From Paenalcaligenes niemegkensis (lineage in GTDB: Bacteria; Pseudomonadota; Gammaproteobacteria; Burkholderiales; Burkholderiaceae_B): 63,694 nucleotides of DNA. This document shows positions 1 to 10,392 of this stretch, piece by piece. How positions within the stretch are numbered: position 1 is the first letter of the stretch; every line of letters begins with the position of its first letter. The notes below the pieces were generated by a model. The model was given only the letters and a program-made list of their open reading frames with translations, made no database searches and was not told the origin of the DNA. The DNA is taken from NCBI RefSeq assembly GCF_022230885.1, contig NZ_JAKGCT010000007.1, positions 1 through 63,694 of the forward strand, read 5' to 3'. Both the position numbers and the translations under genes were made by a program.

Positions 1-250
1 TGGGCTGATTAGCTCGATGGTTTTAACTTGTTCTTTAACAATCTGGAAAAAGCACAACGAAGTGTATTCATGATGCATCGCGATAATATATCGGGATGTG
101 TGAATATGCGGGTTGTGATTGCAAAATCAACAATTTTGTTCAAATAGTTCTCAATATAGATAGCGCATTGATTAATCAATGTGGATATTGTGAGTGATGA
201 ACGGCACAACGCGAAAACTCATAATCCTATAATTAGCCTAAAGCGTTATA
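1..250 (+). other. 16S-23S rRNA internal transcribed spacer, 3' part
   Basis: The stretch before the 23S gene carries the rRNA antitermination boxA motif TTGTTCTTTAACA at 28-40, as expected in the spacer of a proteobacterial rrn operon. No tRNA gene is visible in this part; tRNA-Ile/Ala, if present, would lie upstream of the window. It is transcribed as part of the rRNA precursor. Confidence 0.8.
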
Positions 251-3135
<2,885 letters not shown>

Positions 3136-3334
3136 TATAACCGTTTAGGTTAGTGGGTTTTCAAGTGTCGTTCAGAAACAAAAAAACGCAATACCACACA
3201 CGCAAATGACATGAATACATGGTTCAGACAGCCTCACGCCCCCAGGGCGAGGCTGTTGACACCGCATTGTGCTTTTTCCCAGATTGGCCTTTTGGGCTCA
3301 ACGATGCGTTGAGCGCGAGGGGCACGCAAGTTTA

Positions 3335-3450
3335 CGCTTGACGACCATAGCAAGGTGGCACCACCCCTTTTCCATTCCGAACAGGACCGTGAAACGCCTT
3401 TGCGCCGATGATAGTGGACGGACGTCTGTGAAAGTAGGTCATCGTCAGGC
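3335..3450 (+). rRNA. rrf: 5S ribosomal RNA
   Basis: A sequence of about 116 nt with the 5S signatures CCATTCCGAACAGG, GTGAAACGCC and GATGATAGTGGAC; its two ends (CTTGACGAC and GTCGTCAGG-like) pair to form helix I. It lies 200 nt after the 23S gene, the usual operon order. The exact ends are estimated from helix I. Confidence 0.95.
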
Positions 3451-3460
3451 ACTTATACGA

Positions 3461-3496
3461 AAAACCCCCGCTCGTGATCGAGTGGGGGTTTTTTTA
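3461..3496 (+). terminator. rRNA operon terminator
   Basis: The hairpin AAACCCCCGCTC / GAGTGGGGGTTT is followed by a T run just downstream of the 5S gene, which is a classic Rho-independent terminator for the rrn transcript. It may also serve the minus-strand gene that ends at 3596. Confidence 0.9.
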
Positions 3497-3595
3497 CGTC
3501 TGCTGCTTTCGCGCCCTGCAGCCCGTGCCGGGCTCTGCGTTTGCCGGGCCAGCCCGGCTCTTGCTAGCCAAACAGACCGTATTCATCCAGTAGCC

Positions 3596-4222
3596 TTATT
3601 TTTCCGATGTGAGCTTCGTGTGACTGTTGATCAGGTTCCGATAGTCCGGAATATGGTTGGAAAACAAGGTACCCAGGCCTTCGACATCATTGCGCCAGTC
3701 ACGGTGCAGTTCGCAAGCCAGGCCGAACCAGGTCATCAGTTGCGCACCGGCCGAGGACATGCGATCCCATGCCGAATGGCGCGTAATTTCGTTGAAGGTG
3801 CCAGAGGCATCGGTAACTACAAATACCTCATACCCGGCCTCAAGCGCCGACAAGGCTGGAAACGCCACGCAGACTTCAGTTACCACACCGGCGATGATCA
3901 ATTGCTTCTTGCCGGTGGCTTCTATAGCCTTCACAAAATCATCATTATCCCAGGCGTTGATCTGGCCTGGCCGAGCAATATAGGGTGCATCCGGAAAACT
4001 TTCTTTTAATTCTGGCACGAGAGGTCCATTAGGACCATCTTCGAAGCTAGTGGTCAGAATGGTTGGCAATTCAAAATACTTTGCCAGGTCAGCCAGAGCC
4101 AGCACGTTATTCTTGAACTTATCTGGATCGATATCGCGCACCAGTGATAGCAGCCCGGTTTGATGATCGACCAGCAGAACCGCAGCCTGGGTTTTATCAA
4201 GACGTTTATACAGAGTACTCAT
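3596..4222 (-). CDS. ycaC: YcaC-like isochorismatase-family hydrolase
   Basis: 208 residues, nearly colinear with E. coli YcaC from the first residues (RLDK..AAVLLVDHQ) to the end (LFSNHIPDYRNL). The family is a cysteine-hydrolase alpha/beta fold forming an octamer; its true substrate is unknown. The nucleophile region TEVCVAF holds Cys118 and the general-base Asp19 lies in VDHQ. A good ribosome site (GGGAG) precedes the ATG. It is a host gene: it lies between the rRNA operon and the left attachment site, so it was probably the chromosomal neighbour of the insertion. Confidence 0.93.
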   Translation of the reverse strand: MSTLYKRLDKTQAAVLLVDHQTGLLSLVRDIDPDKFKNNVLALADLAKYFELPTILTTSFEDGPNGPLVPELKESFPDAPYIARPGQINAWDNDDFVKAIEATGKKQLIIAGVVTEVCVAFPALSALEAGYEVFVVTDASGTFNEITRHSAWDRMSSAGAQLMTWFGLACELHRDWRNDVEGLGTLFSNHIPDYRNLINSHTKLTSEK

Positions 4223-4370
4223 GTTTTATCTCCCAAATAATAAGAAAACACTACTGTGCTTACAACGAACATGGTCGCCTTGCTCAGTGTAACCTTGACT
4301 AGGCATGGACACCGTGCAGCTGTACGCTGTAGATCACTTGGTACAGCGGTTCAACGCAATAGACAAAGTG

Positions 4371-4404
4371 AGGCACCCGTTTGGTTTTGCGGGTGCCTTT
4401 AATA
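4371..4404 (+). terminator. Terminator-like hairpin beside attL
   Basis: AGGCACCCG pairs with CGGGTGCCT across a 10-nt loop and is followed by TTAATAT. The T run is weak, so termination is likely but not certain. Such a hairpin directly downstream of a tRNA 3' end fits the native terminator of the disrupted tRNA gene, which would run on the minus strand. Confidence 0.5.
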
Positions 4405-4424
4405 TAGTGGTTTTAAAGGGAGTT

Positions 4425-4444
4425 TGGTGCCGGCAAGAGGAGTC
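4425..4444 (-). other. Probable attL: 3' end of a tRNA gene
   Basis: On the minus strand this reads GACTCCTCTTGCCGGCACCA, i.e. the end of a T-loop (GACT), the 3' strand of a T-stem (CCTCT), a 7-nt acceptor strand (TGCCGGC), discriminator A and CCA. The rest of a tRNA is absent on the phage side. Tyrosine integrases often recombine in tRNA 3' ends and leave such a fragment at one junction, the intact tRNA being at the other. The amino acid cannot be assigned from this fragment. Confidence 0.65.
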
Positions 4445-4557
4445 ATACACCGCCTTGTAATGACGGTATGCAGTAGTTATAAAATATTAATGCTGCGACG
4501 TACCCCTGAGCATACCCCCATATTTTCATCATGCTGTACGGAGCCGTAAAGAGGCGT

Positions 4558-4818
4558 TTACTCATCGCCCACCTGATAATCAATTGGGTCAGATAACCAT
4601 TCTAGCAAGTCCGAGCCTCGCCATGCAGTACATCTGCCGCTGAGTTTAATTGGCTTGGGTGCTCGACCATCTAATACACGTAACCTCCATGCCTCATGAG
4701 ACAAGGGTATGTGTGGGGCAAAGATGTGCCATCGATACAGGCCCTCAGGCATGATAAAGCTCAGAGCAGTATTCTTGGTGCTAGATGAGTTCGCGTCTAT
4801 AGGGGCGATGGTGCTCAT
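4558..4818 (-). CDS. AlpA-like excisionase / small DNA-binding protein
   Basis: 86 residues. The middle (about 43-76) matches the AlpA winged-helix pattern: an aromatic-rich helix, the wing RAPKPIKLSGRCTAWRGSDL, then LLEWL. AlpA-family proteins control excision of prophages and islands. It is the last gene of the leftward run and the first phage gene after attL, exactly where an excisionase is expected. It could instead be only a regulator. Confidence 0.65.
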   Translation of the reverse strand: MSTIAPIDANSSSTKNTALSFIMPEGLYRWHIFAPHIPLSHEAWRLRVLDGRAPKPIKLSGRCTAWRGSDLLEWLSDPIDYQVGDE

Positions 4819-4831
4819 AAGTTCTCCATTT

Positions 4832-5080
4832 TTAAAATCGCGATTTCTCGCCTGTGATCTGGTTGTAGATTCGGCCTACGTTTTGGGGGCTGATGCGCAA
4901 TTGGGAGGCTATCTCAGAGAATCGCATGTTCTCAACGCGGTGCATCCGGATAATCTGTAGGCCGAATTTGCCCTTTAACTCGTTCTGGTTAAGGGGTGCG
5001 GGTTCGGTCGCCACTAGAGCCTGGCTAACGACGAACTCCATGGGGGTGATAGGCGTTCTATTCAGTTTTTGGGTTTTCAT
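4832..5080 (-). CDS. Small helix-turn-helix protein
   Basis: 82 residues with a C-terminal helix-turn-helix (about 50-75: MRFSEIASQLRISPQNVGRIY) of the sigma-70 region 4 or resolvase type. The start ATG overlaps the TGA of the upstream gene, so the two are translationally coupled. It is probably a phage transcription regulator of the leftward operon; the target is unknown. Confidence 0.6.
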   Translation of the reverse strand: MKTQKLNRTPITPMEFVVSQALVATEPAPLNQNELKGKFGLQIIRMHRVENMRFSEIASQLRISPQNVGRIYNQITGEKSRF

Positions 5081-6015
5081 CAGAAGACTCCGTTACGTAG
5101 CTGCTGCTCTTTTAACGCAAGGCCACGATCGTTTAGCAGTCGGTCATCAAGGTCACGAACATCGAGTGGTACTACCCATTCAATCCGCCCCAACAATAGA
5201 CCTCTTAAAATCCTCTGCAGCGTAGAGCGGTATTGCCCGACAGACTGATACGTTGCGGCGCCAGCGTCGCTGTTCACAAACTCGATTACGGCGTTCAGAA
5301 TGAGTCGAATATCAATTTCTGTGGATTTTGATACGCAATCCGGTTTGTCATTAAGCGGTGAGGGGCTGGCGTTGACCATTTTCGTGGCGTCAGGAATATG
5401 ATCTGCTGGTGGGGTGGGGGCGGCTGCAAGCATGTCTCGTAGGCGTGATTCAACTCGCCGCGCCCACTCTACTGTTGGCGGGTTATGGCTATCAGCGTCA
5501 ATGTACGAAATCAGTTCGATGGCGTCTCTCATGAGTCCGCTCGTCCGATCTACTGGCGTAGGCGCTGTAAATAACTCCATGCCATCAAAATGAGTAACGT
5601 CAGTACGTAGAGGAACAATATCGTAATCCTCTAACCCCGCATTTTCTGGGTTATTCAATAGGCGGTGGTTCCCAGACAGGGACAGCATGAACGCAGGTTT
5701 TTGTTTTACTGGCGTAGGCATGGGTACGTCACTGATGTAGACATAGCTGCCCAGTTCGAGCCATCCGGTCAGCGCAGTGGGGTGCGAAAACTGCAGTTCT
5801 ATTTTTGATTCTCCAGGCGTATACCCGCAGATGCGTCCACTAAGCGTGGTTCCTATTGGCGTAGGCATGGGTGCGGCTGCGAGCATGGCTTTATATACGT
5901 CATTCCAGAAATGTCGCGTATTATCTTTGCCGGCCAACCATGCGCTGTACATTTCAGGTGTAGGCTCAACAGGAACCAGCTTCCACTTGGTTTCGTTGTA
6001 GGTGACTGTTTTCAT
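5080..6015 (-). CDS. Phage protein with repeated LVPVEPT / MLAAAP segments
   Basis: 311 residues from ATG 6015, which overlaps the stop of the preceding gene (ATGA). The N-terminus (KWKLVPVEPTPEMYSAW) followed by KAMLAAAP is a module common in small proteins of phage early operons; the MLAAAP motif recurs near residues 45-50 and 200. An upstream in-frame extension to 6159 lacks a ribosome site and is ignored. Function unknown. Confidence 0.7.
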   Translation of the reverse strand: MKTVTYNETKWKLVPVEPTPEMYSAWLAGKDNTRHFWNDVYKAMLAAAPMPTPIGTTLSGRICGYTPGESKIELQFSHPTALTGWLELGSYVYISDVPMPTPVKQKPAFMLSLSGNHRLLNNPENAGLEDYDIVPLRTDVTHFDGMELFTAPTPVDRTSGLMRDAIELISYIDADSHNPPTVEWARRVESRLRDMLAAAPTPPADHIPDATKMVNASPSPLNDKPDCVSKSTEIDIRLILNAVIEFVNSDAGAATYQSVGQYRSTLQRILRGLLLGRIEWVVPLDVRDLDDRLLNDRGLALKEQQLRNGVF

Positions 6016-6704
6016 GACTGCTTCTCCGTCTCTTCTACCGGCTGTGCAGCCTTGTGGTCGTCGTAGGTTTGAATACCCCAAGCCAGCGCGTAGCAGCACC
6101 AGGTAAAGTGATGGGTATATTTGTCGAAATTGTGCTCCCACACGTCTTGAAAGTGCCACGTTTGGGATTGATGACTGAACGTAGGTCTCCAGCTAAAGTC
6201 GCGGACAGCCAGCTCAGCAGCTTCGCGGCAGTCTTCGTCTAGGGGGCGTAGAACTTCGTCTTCGACGGCCTCCCAGAGTTCACGTCGTTGCTCTTTATTC
6301 AAAGTCGCTTCGTGGTAGGCCTCGCGAATCCATTCCAGACGGCATTCCTTGATGTATTCCCTGAACGCGTCTTCATCAAACTCCATGGCGCTACCGTTTC
6401 GACGATTTCCATCGACTGACTGCAGCTTTTCGGACCAATAGCTGAGGTTGATGGCGAGCTGATAACCGCCGCGCTTTGCATATTCACGATCAGTGCGGAA
6501 AAACTCAAGCATGTCATGCAGCCGACTGAACACATAAGTGCCCATGTCGCCGGTGTAGCAGAGATACCCTGGCCACGTGATCAGGTCGAAGTGCATATGC
6601 ATAGTTCCCGGCTCACGCAGCCGAATGTGCCGATGTAGCCCGTCGTCGTGAATTACTTCCATGACGTGATTGGCCACACTTTTTAGAAATGATTCCTCAT
6701 TCAT
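6012..6704 (-). CDS. Conserved phage hypothetical protein
   Basis: 230 residues with a soluble, aromatic-rich sequence (HIRLREPGTMHMHFDLITW, YTGDMGTYVFSR) that I recall as a hypothetical protein of many temperate phages. It overlaps both neighbours by ATGA. No catalytic motif is visible. Function unknown. Confidence 0.7.
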   Translation of the reverse strand: MNEESFLKSVANHVMEVIHDDGLHRHIRLREPGTMHMHFDLITWPGYLCYTGDMGTYVFSRLHDMLEFFRTDREYAKRGGYQLAINLSYWSEKLQSVDGNRRNGSAMEFDEDAFREYIKECRLEWIREAYHEATLNKEQRRELWEAVEDEVLRPLDEDCREAAELAVRDFSWRPTFSHQSQTWHFQDVWEHNFDKYTHHFTWCCYALAWGIQTYDDHKAAQPVEETEKQS

Positions 6705-6877
6705 GCGATCCTCCCGCTATCCCAGGCACCCTTGAATGGCACGTTAGACGATAGCGACATTAACGGTTTTTCGGTGCTATAGAGCTGGGCGGTGCGCTCA
6801 AGGTTGATGAGTTCCTGTGGTGTTGATTTCAGCTCACTGCGTTTAAAAACGCTCAACGGGTTATCTGTGGGTTTCAT
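6701..6877 (-). CDS. Small phage protein, 58 residues
   Basis: A short gene starting MKPTDNPLSVFKRSEL and ending WDSGRIA. It has a strong ribosome site (GAGGTGG, 3 nt before the ATG) and its TGA overlaps the next ATG (ATGA), so it is almost certainly translated. The sequence is soluble, with no recognised domain. Confidence 0.65.
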   Translation of the reverse strand: MKPTDNPLSVFKRSELKSTPQELINLERTAQLYSTEKPLMSLSSNVPFKGAWDSGRIA

Positions 6878-6996
6878 TTACCACCTCAAAAAAACAATTA
6901 AATAGGTGCGGACGGCTCCGGCAGCGACCACAGCGCTCTTAAGGGACGCTAGATTTCGCGCGTGATATAAAAGAACTTTACCGACTAGGAGCAGAT

Positions 6997-7389
6997 ATGA
7001 CTGCATATGCCGTGGCTGTGATTAGGGAAACTCGATTCAACGATGAGGTCGCTGAGTATCTGCGTCGAATTGATGAGACGCTAGAGCCGTATTCAGGTAA
7101 ATACATCGTTCATGGCGGGCCGTACGAGCCACTTGAGGGCGCTTGGTCTGGCGATTTGGTTGTGATCGAATTCCCTTCTATGGTTGAGGCAAAGGGCTGG
7201 TACAGTTCGGACGCCTATGCAGCGATTCGGGCGCTACGGACATCAAACACCGAAGGCGATGTGTTGCTAGTGCAAGGGGTGAAGCCGGGGCACAAAGGGG
7301 GGACATCCTTGGTTGATCACAGTGAGCCTTCAAGACGGTTAGCCAGGCTTTATAAAGGTGAGCCAGTGAGTTTTATTGAGTCGACCTGA
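6997..7389 (+). CDS. DUF1330 family protein
   Basis: 130 residues. The first 95 fit DUF1330, a dimeric alpha-beta barrel (ferredoxin-like) fold: YLRRIDETLEPYSGKYIVHGG, VVIEFPSMVEAKGWYSSDAY. The C-terminal 35 residues are extra. It points right inside a leftward operon, with its own ribosome site (AGGAG) and a possible -10 (TATAAA) at about 6966, so it is probably a cargo gene expressed from the prophage. Its end overlaps the converging methyltransferase by 51 nt. Biochemical role unknown. Confidence 0.75.
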   Translation: MTAYAVAVIRETRFNDEVAEYLRRIDETLEPYSGKYIVHGGPYEPLEGAWSGDLVVIEFPSMVEAKGWYSSDAYAAIRALRTSNTEGDVLLVQGVKPGHKGGTSLVDHSEPSRRLARLYKGEPVSFIEST

Positions 7390-7833
7390 CCGATGACCGT
7401 ATAGAGGTTTATGATCTGTGCAGGCCAAGACGTCCCGAACCGGTATCTGTGTTTCGTTCCATTTGAAATTGAGTGTCCCGTTGGGCCTGAGCACTCGAAA
7501 ACATTCAGCAAACCCTAGGCTTAAATCCTCACGCCAATCAGCCCCAAGCTTTCCGTACTTGGCTGCCATCCAGCTTCGGGGGCCAGCTCGGACCAGGTGG
7601 GGCGGGTCAAATGCGACGTGGTAGAACGTGTTGTCGGGAAAGGGCATATCTCTGAAGTCGAAACGAACATCAGGGTGTATATGTACGGCCCTGGTGCCGT
7701 TGTCGCGGTGAGTGCGGTCCGTGACGGTGATTGACTCATGGCGCATGTCGCCGAACAGACAGCGCTGATCTGCAGGATCAAACCACATCATGCGACCACC
7801 ACAACAGGGGTCTAAAACGGTTAGGTGTGTCAC
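7339..7833 (-). CDS. SAM-dependent DNA methyltransferase, DPPH type
   Basis: 164 residues. Motif I-like LDPCCGG lies at residues 7-13 and the amino-methyltransferase motif IV as DPPH at 76-79; LRPNGTLNFKW follows as the late core strand. This set is typical of small phage class I methyltransferases related to N6-adenine/N4-cytosine enzymes. Start overlaps the upstream gene by ATGA. Together with the cytosine methyltransferase it probably shields phage DNA from restriction. The modified base cannot be told from sequence. Confidence 0.7.
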   Translation of the reverse strand: MTHLTVLDPCCGGRMMWFDPADQRCLFGDMRHESITVTDRTHRDNGTRAVHIHPDVRFDFRDMPFPDNTFYHVAFDPPHLVRAGPRSWMAAKYGKLGADWREDLSLGFAECFRVLRPNGTLNFKWNETQIPVRDVLACTDHKPLYGHRSGRLNKTHWLTFIKPG

Positions 7834-8057
7834 GGTAGCTCCGGTGATAACTGGTGTGGATTGAAGCTGTCTTGCTTGCCATTATCTAAATGAAGAACCA
7901 CCTCATAGCCTGCGGCGTGTTTGAATCCGATTGTCGCGATTGCTACGCCACCCTGACCCATCCGGCCATCTCCAGCACCTACAACCCATCTACGCTGTTG
8001 CTCTGATGGAATTTCATTGATGACCAGGAAGCGAGAGACATCAAGTTTCTTTTTCAT
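7830..8057 (-). CDS. Small phage protein upstream of the methyltransferase
   Basis: 75 residues (MKKKLDVSRFLVINEIP...). Its ATG follows directly on the TGA of the preceding micro-ORF and its stop overlaps the methyltransferase start, so it belongs to the same transcript. C-terminal part is beta-rich (GYEVVLHLDNGKQDSF). No family recognised. Confidence 0.6.
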   Translation of the reverse strand: MKKKLDVSRFLVINEIPSEQQRRWVVGAGDGRMGQGGVAIATIGFKHAAGYEVVLHLDNGKQDSFNPHQLSPELP

Positions 8058-8147
8058 TCAGGTACCTATAGATAGATGTGCGAATAGGGCGCTGCTCATT
8101 AACAGAGCGAGCGAAAGCGCCGCGACTGTAATAAATAAGCGCGTCAT
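8058..8147 (-). CDS. Micro-ORF copy 1, 29-residue hydrophobic peptide
   Basis: Reads MTRLFITVAALSLALLMSSA plus nine residues: a charged N-terminus then a hydrophobic stretch, like a signal peptide or single membrane helix. A second copy lies at 10057-10176. Over the first 60 nt the copies differ at 10 positions, in seven codons: five synonymous, two conservative (F/Y, I/L), which suggests coding. No clear ribosome site; its stop abuts the next ATG. Confidence 0.5.
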   Translation of the reverse strand: MTRLFITVAALSLALLMSSALFAHLSIGT

Positions 8148-8171
8148 TAATGATTTGGGTGAGGGGGTTAG

Positions 8172-9848
8172 CTAGGCGACTTTGCGTGCCTGTTGAGTGG
8201 CGCACCAGTTGGCTTGGATTAACGCCATTGCAGGGGGCGGGCTTACTGAGTTGCCACACATACGAACCTGAGCGGATTTGCTGAATTTTCGTCCATCGTG
8301 GCCGTGGGTGATGATGTAGTTGGGCGGGAAACCTTGTGCTGCGTAAAGTTCGTGCGGCTCCAACATCCGTAGCTTGATGTCTACAATGACGTAGGGCGTT
8401 CCGCGTATGTGCACGGTGACAAGCGCCAACCGGTCGCGAGTGGTGACCGTATCCATGGGGGCGTCCAGCGTTCTTGCATCACCGGTGCCGTAGTAGTTGA
8501 TTAGAAAGGCTGCGACCTGTAGCGCCCCAGATTCATCGTCGGAGGATAGCTCACACTCGACTAGGCCGTGATGTAGTCCGCCAGCACTGATGGTTTGCAG
8601 TGAATCATTTACGTCCCGGGCATCACAGTTACCGCGTAGGTGCGCGAGGTAGGCGGTGACGAGCTGCTGTTGGCTGCCAGTGTTCGTGATAGTGGAGGTC
8701 GGGTTTCGTACGTCATGACCTGGAGTAGTGTTAAACCCCCCATTCATCTGGGCCAAGTAAGCCGTTGCAAGTGCATGCTTGGATCCTCCAGCCACGACGG
8801 TTCCTAAAGGACTCTGAATATCTAACGATCGCGGCGCTTGTCCCTGACGTTCCCCGTAACCGGTCTGTACTAGCACGGGTGACACAACAGCATGTTGCCC
8901 GCCGCGAGGCCATGCTGTCACTGTTGTTAGAGGCTCATTGATGGCATGAACTGCATCGTTCGACCAGTTGGCAATCGGCACGATAAACGGATCACCGCTA
9001 TCAATGACGTAACGCTGTACACCACGTGCAACGCGTCTCAGGGTGGCGTCTGCGAGGGGGCGAGGGCGATTAAAAATAGATCGCCCTGGAATGCTCCAGT
9101 CTATGCATTCGGAAGCTGCTCGCCACTTGGGCTGCTTCTGGGTAGGTGTTTTGAAATGTGTAGGTTCCGGCCACTCCAGAGGTGCGCCGTCACAACGAGC
9201 CAGCATAAACAGTCGGTCGCGGGTGGTGGGGGCGCCGAAATCAGCCGCTACTAGCCTTTTCCATTCGACGTCATAGCCCATGCCGCTTAACACACTTACG
9301 AATCGGCTCCATGTTTCACCAGCTCGGCGCTTACAAGGTACTAAAAACTGTTCGCTTAGCGGCGTATGTTCGCCTTTGGCAGCGACCGAACCATCAAGGC
9401 GCACTACTCGACCTGTTTCTTTACAGCGCTTAGCGACTAACGGGCCCCAATTCAGCACTTGCCTGACGTTTTCTAAGCTGATGATGCGGGGGCGTACCTG
9501 TCCGGCCCAGCGAATGCCGACCCATGAAAGGGCGCGGATCTTGCGGTCACGTGGCTGCCCACCCTTGGCTTGGCTATGGTGAGTGCAGTCAGGTGATAGG
9601 TGCATCCAGCCAACTGGCATGTCGCCAACGGCTTCGTGTGGGCAAACCTCGAAAATATCCGCCTGGTAGTGTTTAGTTTGTGGGTGATTCGCTACGTGCA
9701 TGCTGATAGCGTCAGCGTCGTGGTTGATAGCGATGTGAGGGTGCTGGCCTGTAGCCATTTCAAATGCGGTGGACCAACCACCACCGCCGGCGAACAGGTC
9801 AACGACCAGCTCGCCAGCAAGCGGCAAGATGAACTGTTTTGTAGACAT
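8172..9848 (-). CDS. C5-cytosine DNA methyltransferase (Dcm-like)
   Basis: 558 residues from ATG 9848. Motif I is VVDLFAGGGG (15-24), motif IV is SPDCTH (85-90; catalytic Cys88, the usual PC replaced by DC as in many phage enzymes), motif VI is ENV (126-128), and the C-terminal motif X region holds the GNSVSPP signature. The segment between about 310 and 490 contains five degenerate repeats of the form PL.TI/V....H.LV, occupying the target-recognition area. Probably methylates phage DNA against restriction. Target sequence unknown. Confidence 0.9.
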   Translation of the reverse strand: MSTKQFILPLAGELVVDLFAGGGGWSTAFEMATGQHPHIAINHDADAISMHVANHPQTKHYQADIFEVCPHEAVGDMPVGWMHLSPDCTHHSQAKGGQPRDRKIRALSWVGIRWAGQVRPRIISLENVRQVLNWGPLVAKRCKETGRVVRLDGSVAAKGEHTPLSEQFLVPCKRRAGETWSRFVSVLSGMGYDVEWKRLVAADFGAPTTRDRLFMLARCDGAPLEWPEPTHFKTPTQKQPKWRAASECIDWSIPGRSIFNRPRPLADATLRRVARGVQRYVIDSGDPFIVPIANWSNDAVHAINEPLTTVTAWPRGGQHAVVSPVLVQTGYGERQGQAPRSLDIQSPLGTVVAGGSKHALATAYLAQMNGGFNTTPGHDVRNPTSTITNTGSQQQLVTAYLAHLRGNCDARDVNDSLQTISAGGLHHGLVECELSSDDESGALQVAAFLINYYGTGDARTLDAPMDTVTTRDRLALVTVHIRGTPYVIVDIKLRMLEPHELYAAQGFPPNYIITHGHDGRKFSKSAQVRMCGNSVSPPPAMALIQANWCATQQARKVA

Positions 9849-9963
9849 GAGGTTTCCAGAGTTGGAATGGCGCGAGCCTAAGGGCTGGCCCAGTGGCAAT
9901 AGCGAAGTTTTAGATGGGCTATGATCCTTACAGTTGGTAATACTGTCGGGGATATGAGCAGAT

Positions 9964-10161
9964 GTTTAAGAAAGAATTTGACTGCACTACACAAAGAGGC
10001 TGGGGCTTAGCCCCGGTTCGGCAACTGGAGGATTTATAGGCTTCGTTATTGGTGGCTTATCGAGTTCTTTGGTAGACGCTAAATGGTGGGAGGTAATGAC
10101 TGCATTTGGAACTGTGGGCGCTGCTCATCAAAAGGGCGAGCGAAAGCGCCGCGACTGTTAA
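9964..10161 (+). pseudogene. Remnant of a small membrane protein
   Basis: One plus frame starts MFKKEFDCTT; a second carries GSATGGFIGFVIGGLSSS then DAKWWEVMTAFGTVGAA. The latter looks like the start of a phage membrane protein, but no single frame joins it to a start codon and it stops soon after the conserved WWEVMTAFGTVGA. I read this as a decayed gene. It overlaps micro-ORF copy 2 on the other strand. Confidence 0.35.
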
Positions 10162-10176
10162 GTAAAGACGCGTCAT
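10057..10176 (-). CDS. Micro-ORF copy 2, 39-residue hydrophobic peptide
   Basis: Reads MTRLYLTVAALSLALLMSSA, then a different 19-residue tail. The first 20 residues match the micro-ORF at 8058-8147 with mostly synonymous nucleotide differences. It lies just downstream, on the same strand, of the KGG stress-protein gene, after that gene's terminator. No clear ribosome site is seen. It may be a small membrane or secreted peptide, or part of a duplicated DNA element. Confidence 0.4.
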   Translation of the reverse strand: MTRLYLTVAALSLALLMSSAHSSKCSHYLPPFSVYQRTR

Positions 10177-10314
10177 TAAAGTAAAGATGGGGAGGAGTAG
10201 GAGGATGCCAGCTTAGAAAGTTAGTGGCACAAATCGGACTAGGACAATGATTTACTTTTTAATAGACAGAAAAAACCCCACACTTTGGGAATGAAGGGTT
10301 AGGGACATCTATCT

Positions 10315-10357
10315 ATAGAAAAAACGGTACCCGAGAGCGCTAACCCTCGGGTACCTA
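10315..10357 (-). terminator. Terminator of the KGG stress-protein gene
   Basis: On the minus strand GGTACCCGAG pairs with CTCGGGTACC, followed by GTTTTTTC. The stem is 10 bp with a T run, directly after the stop of the gene at 10393. A strong Rho-independent terminator, so that gene is a separate unit from the phage leftward operon downstream. Confidence 0.8.
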
Positions 10358-10392
10358 GTGGTCTTTACAACCAAGTGCTCCAGGGGTGAAGC

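Larger units (their letters stand above)
4223..4557. other. Host-prophage junction, no gene
   Basis: This 335-bp gap holds the promoter side of ycaC, a strong hairpin at 4371-4404 and the tRNA 3' fragment at 4425-4444 taken as attL. The part beyond 4445 up to 4557 should be the phage left end. No reading frame of note is seen. Confidence 0.6.

Noticed and set aside
3269..4009. Plus-strand frame of 246 codons across 5S and ycaC
   Set aside because: It runs through the 5S gene, its terminator and antisense to the well-supported ycaC.
5080..6159. N-terminal extension to 6159 of the protein at 5080
   Set aside because: ATG 6015 overlaps the upstream stop as ATGA like all neighbours; the extension lies inside the upstream gene.
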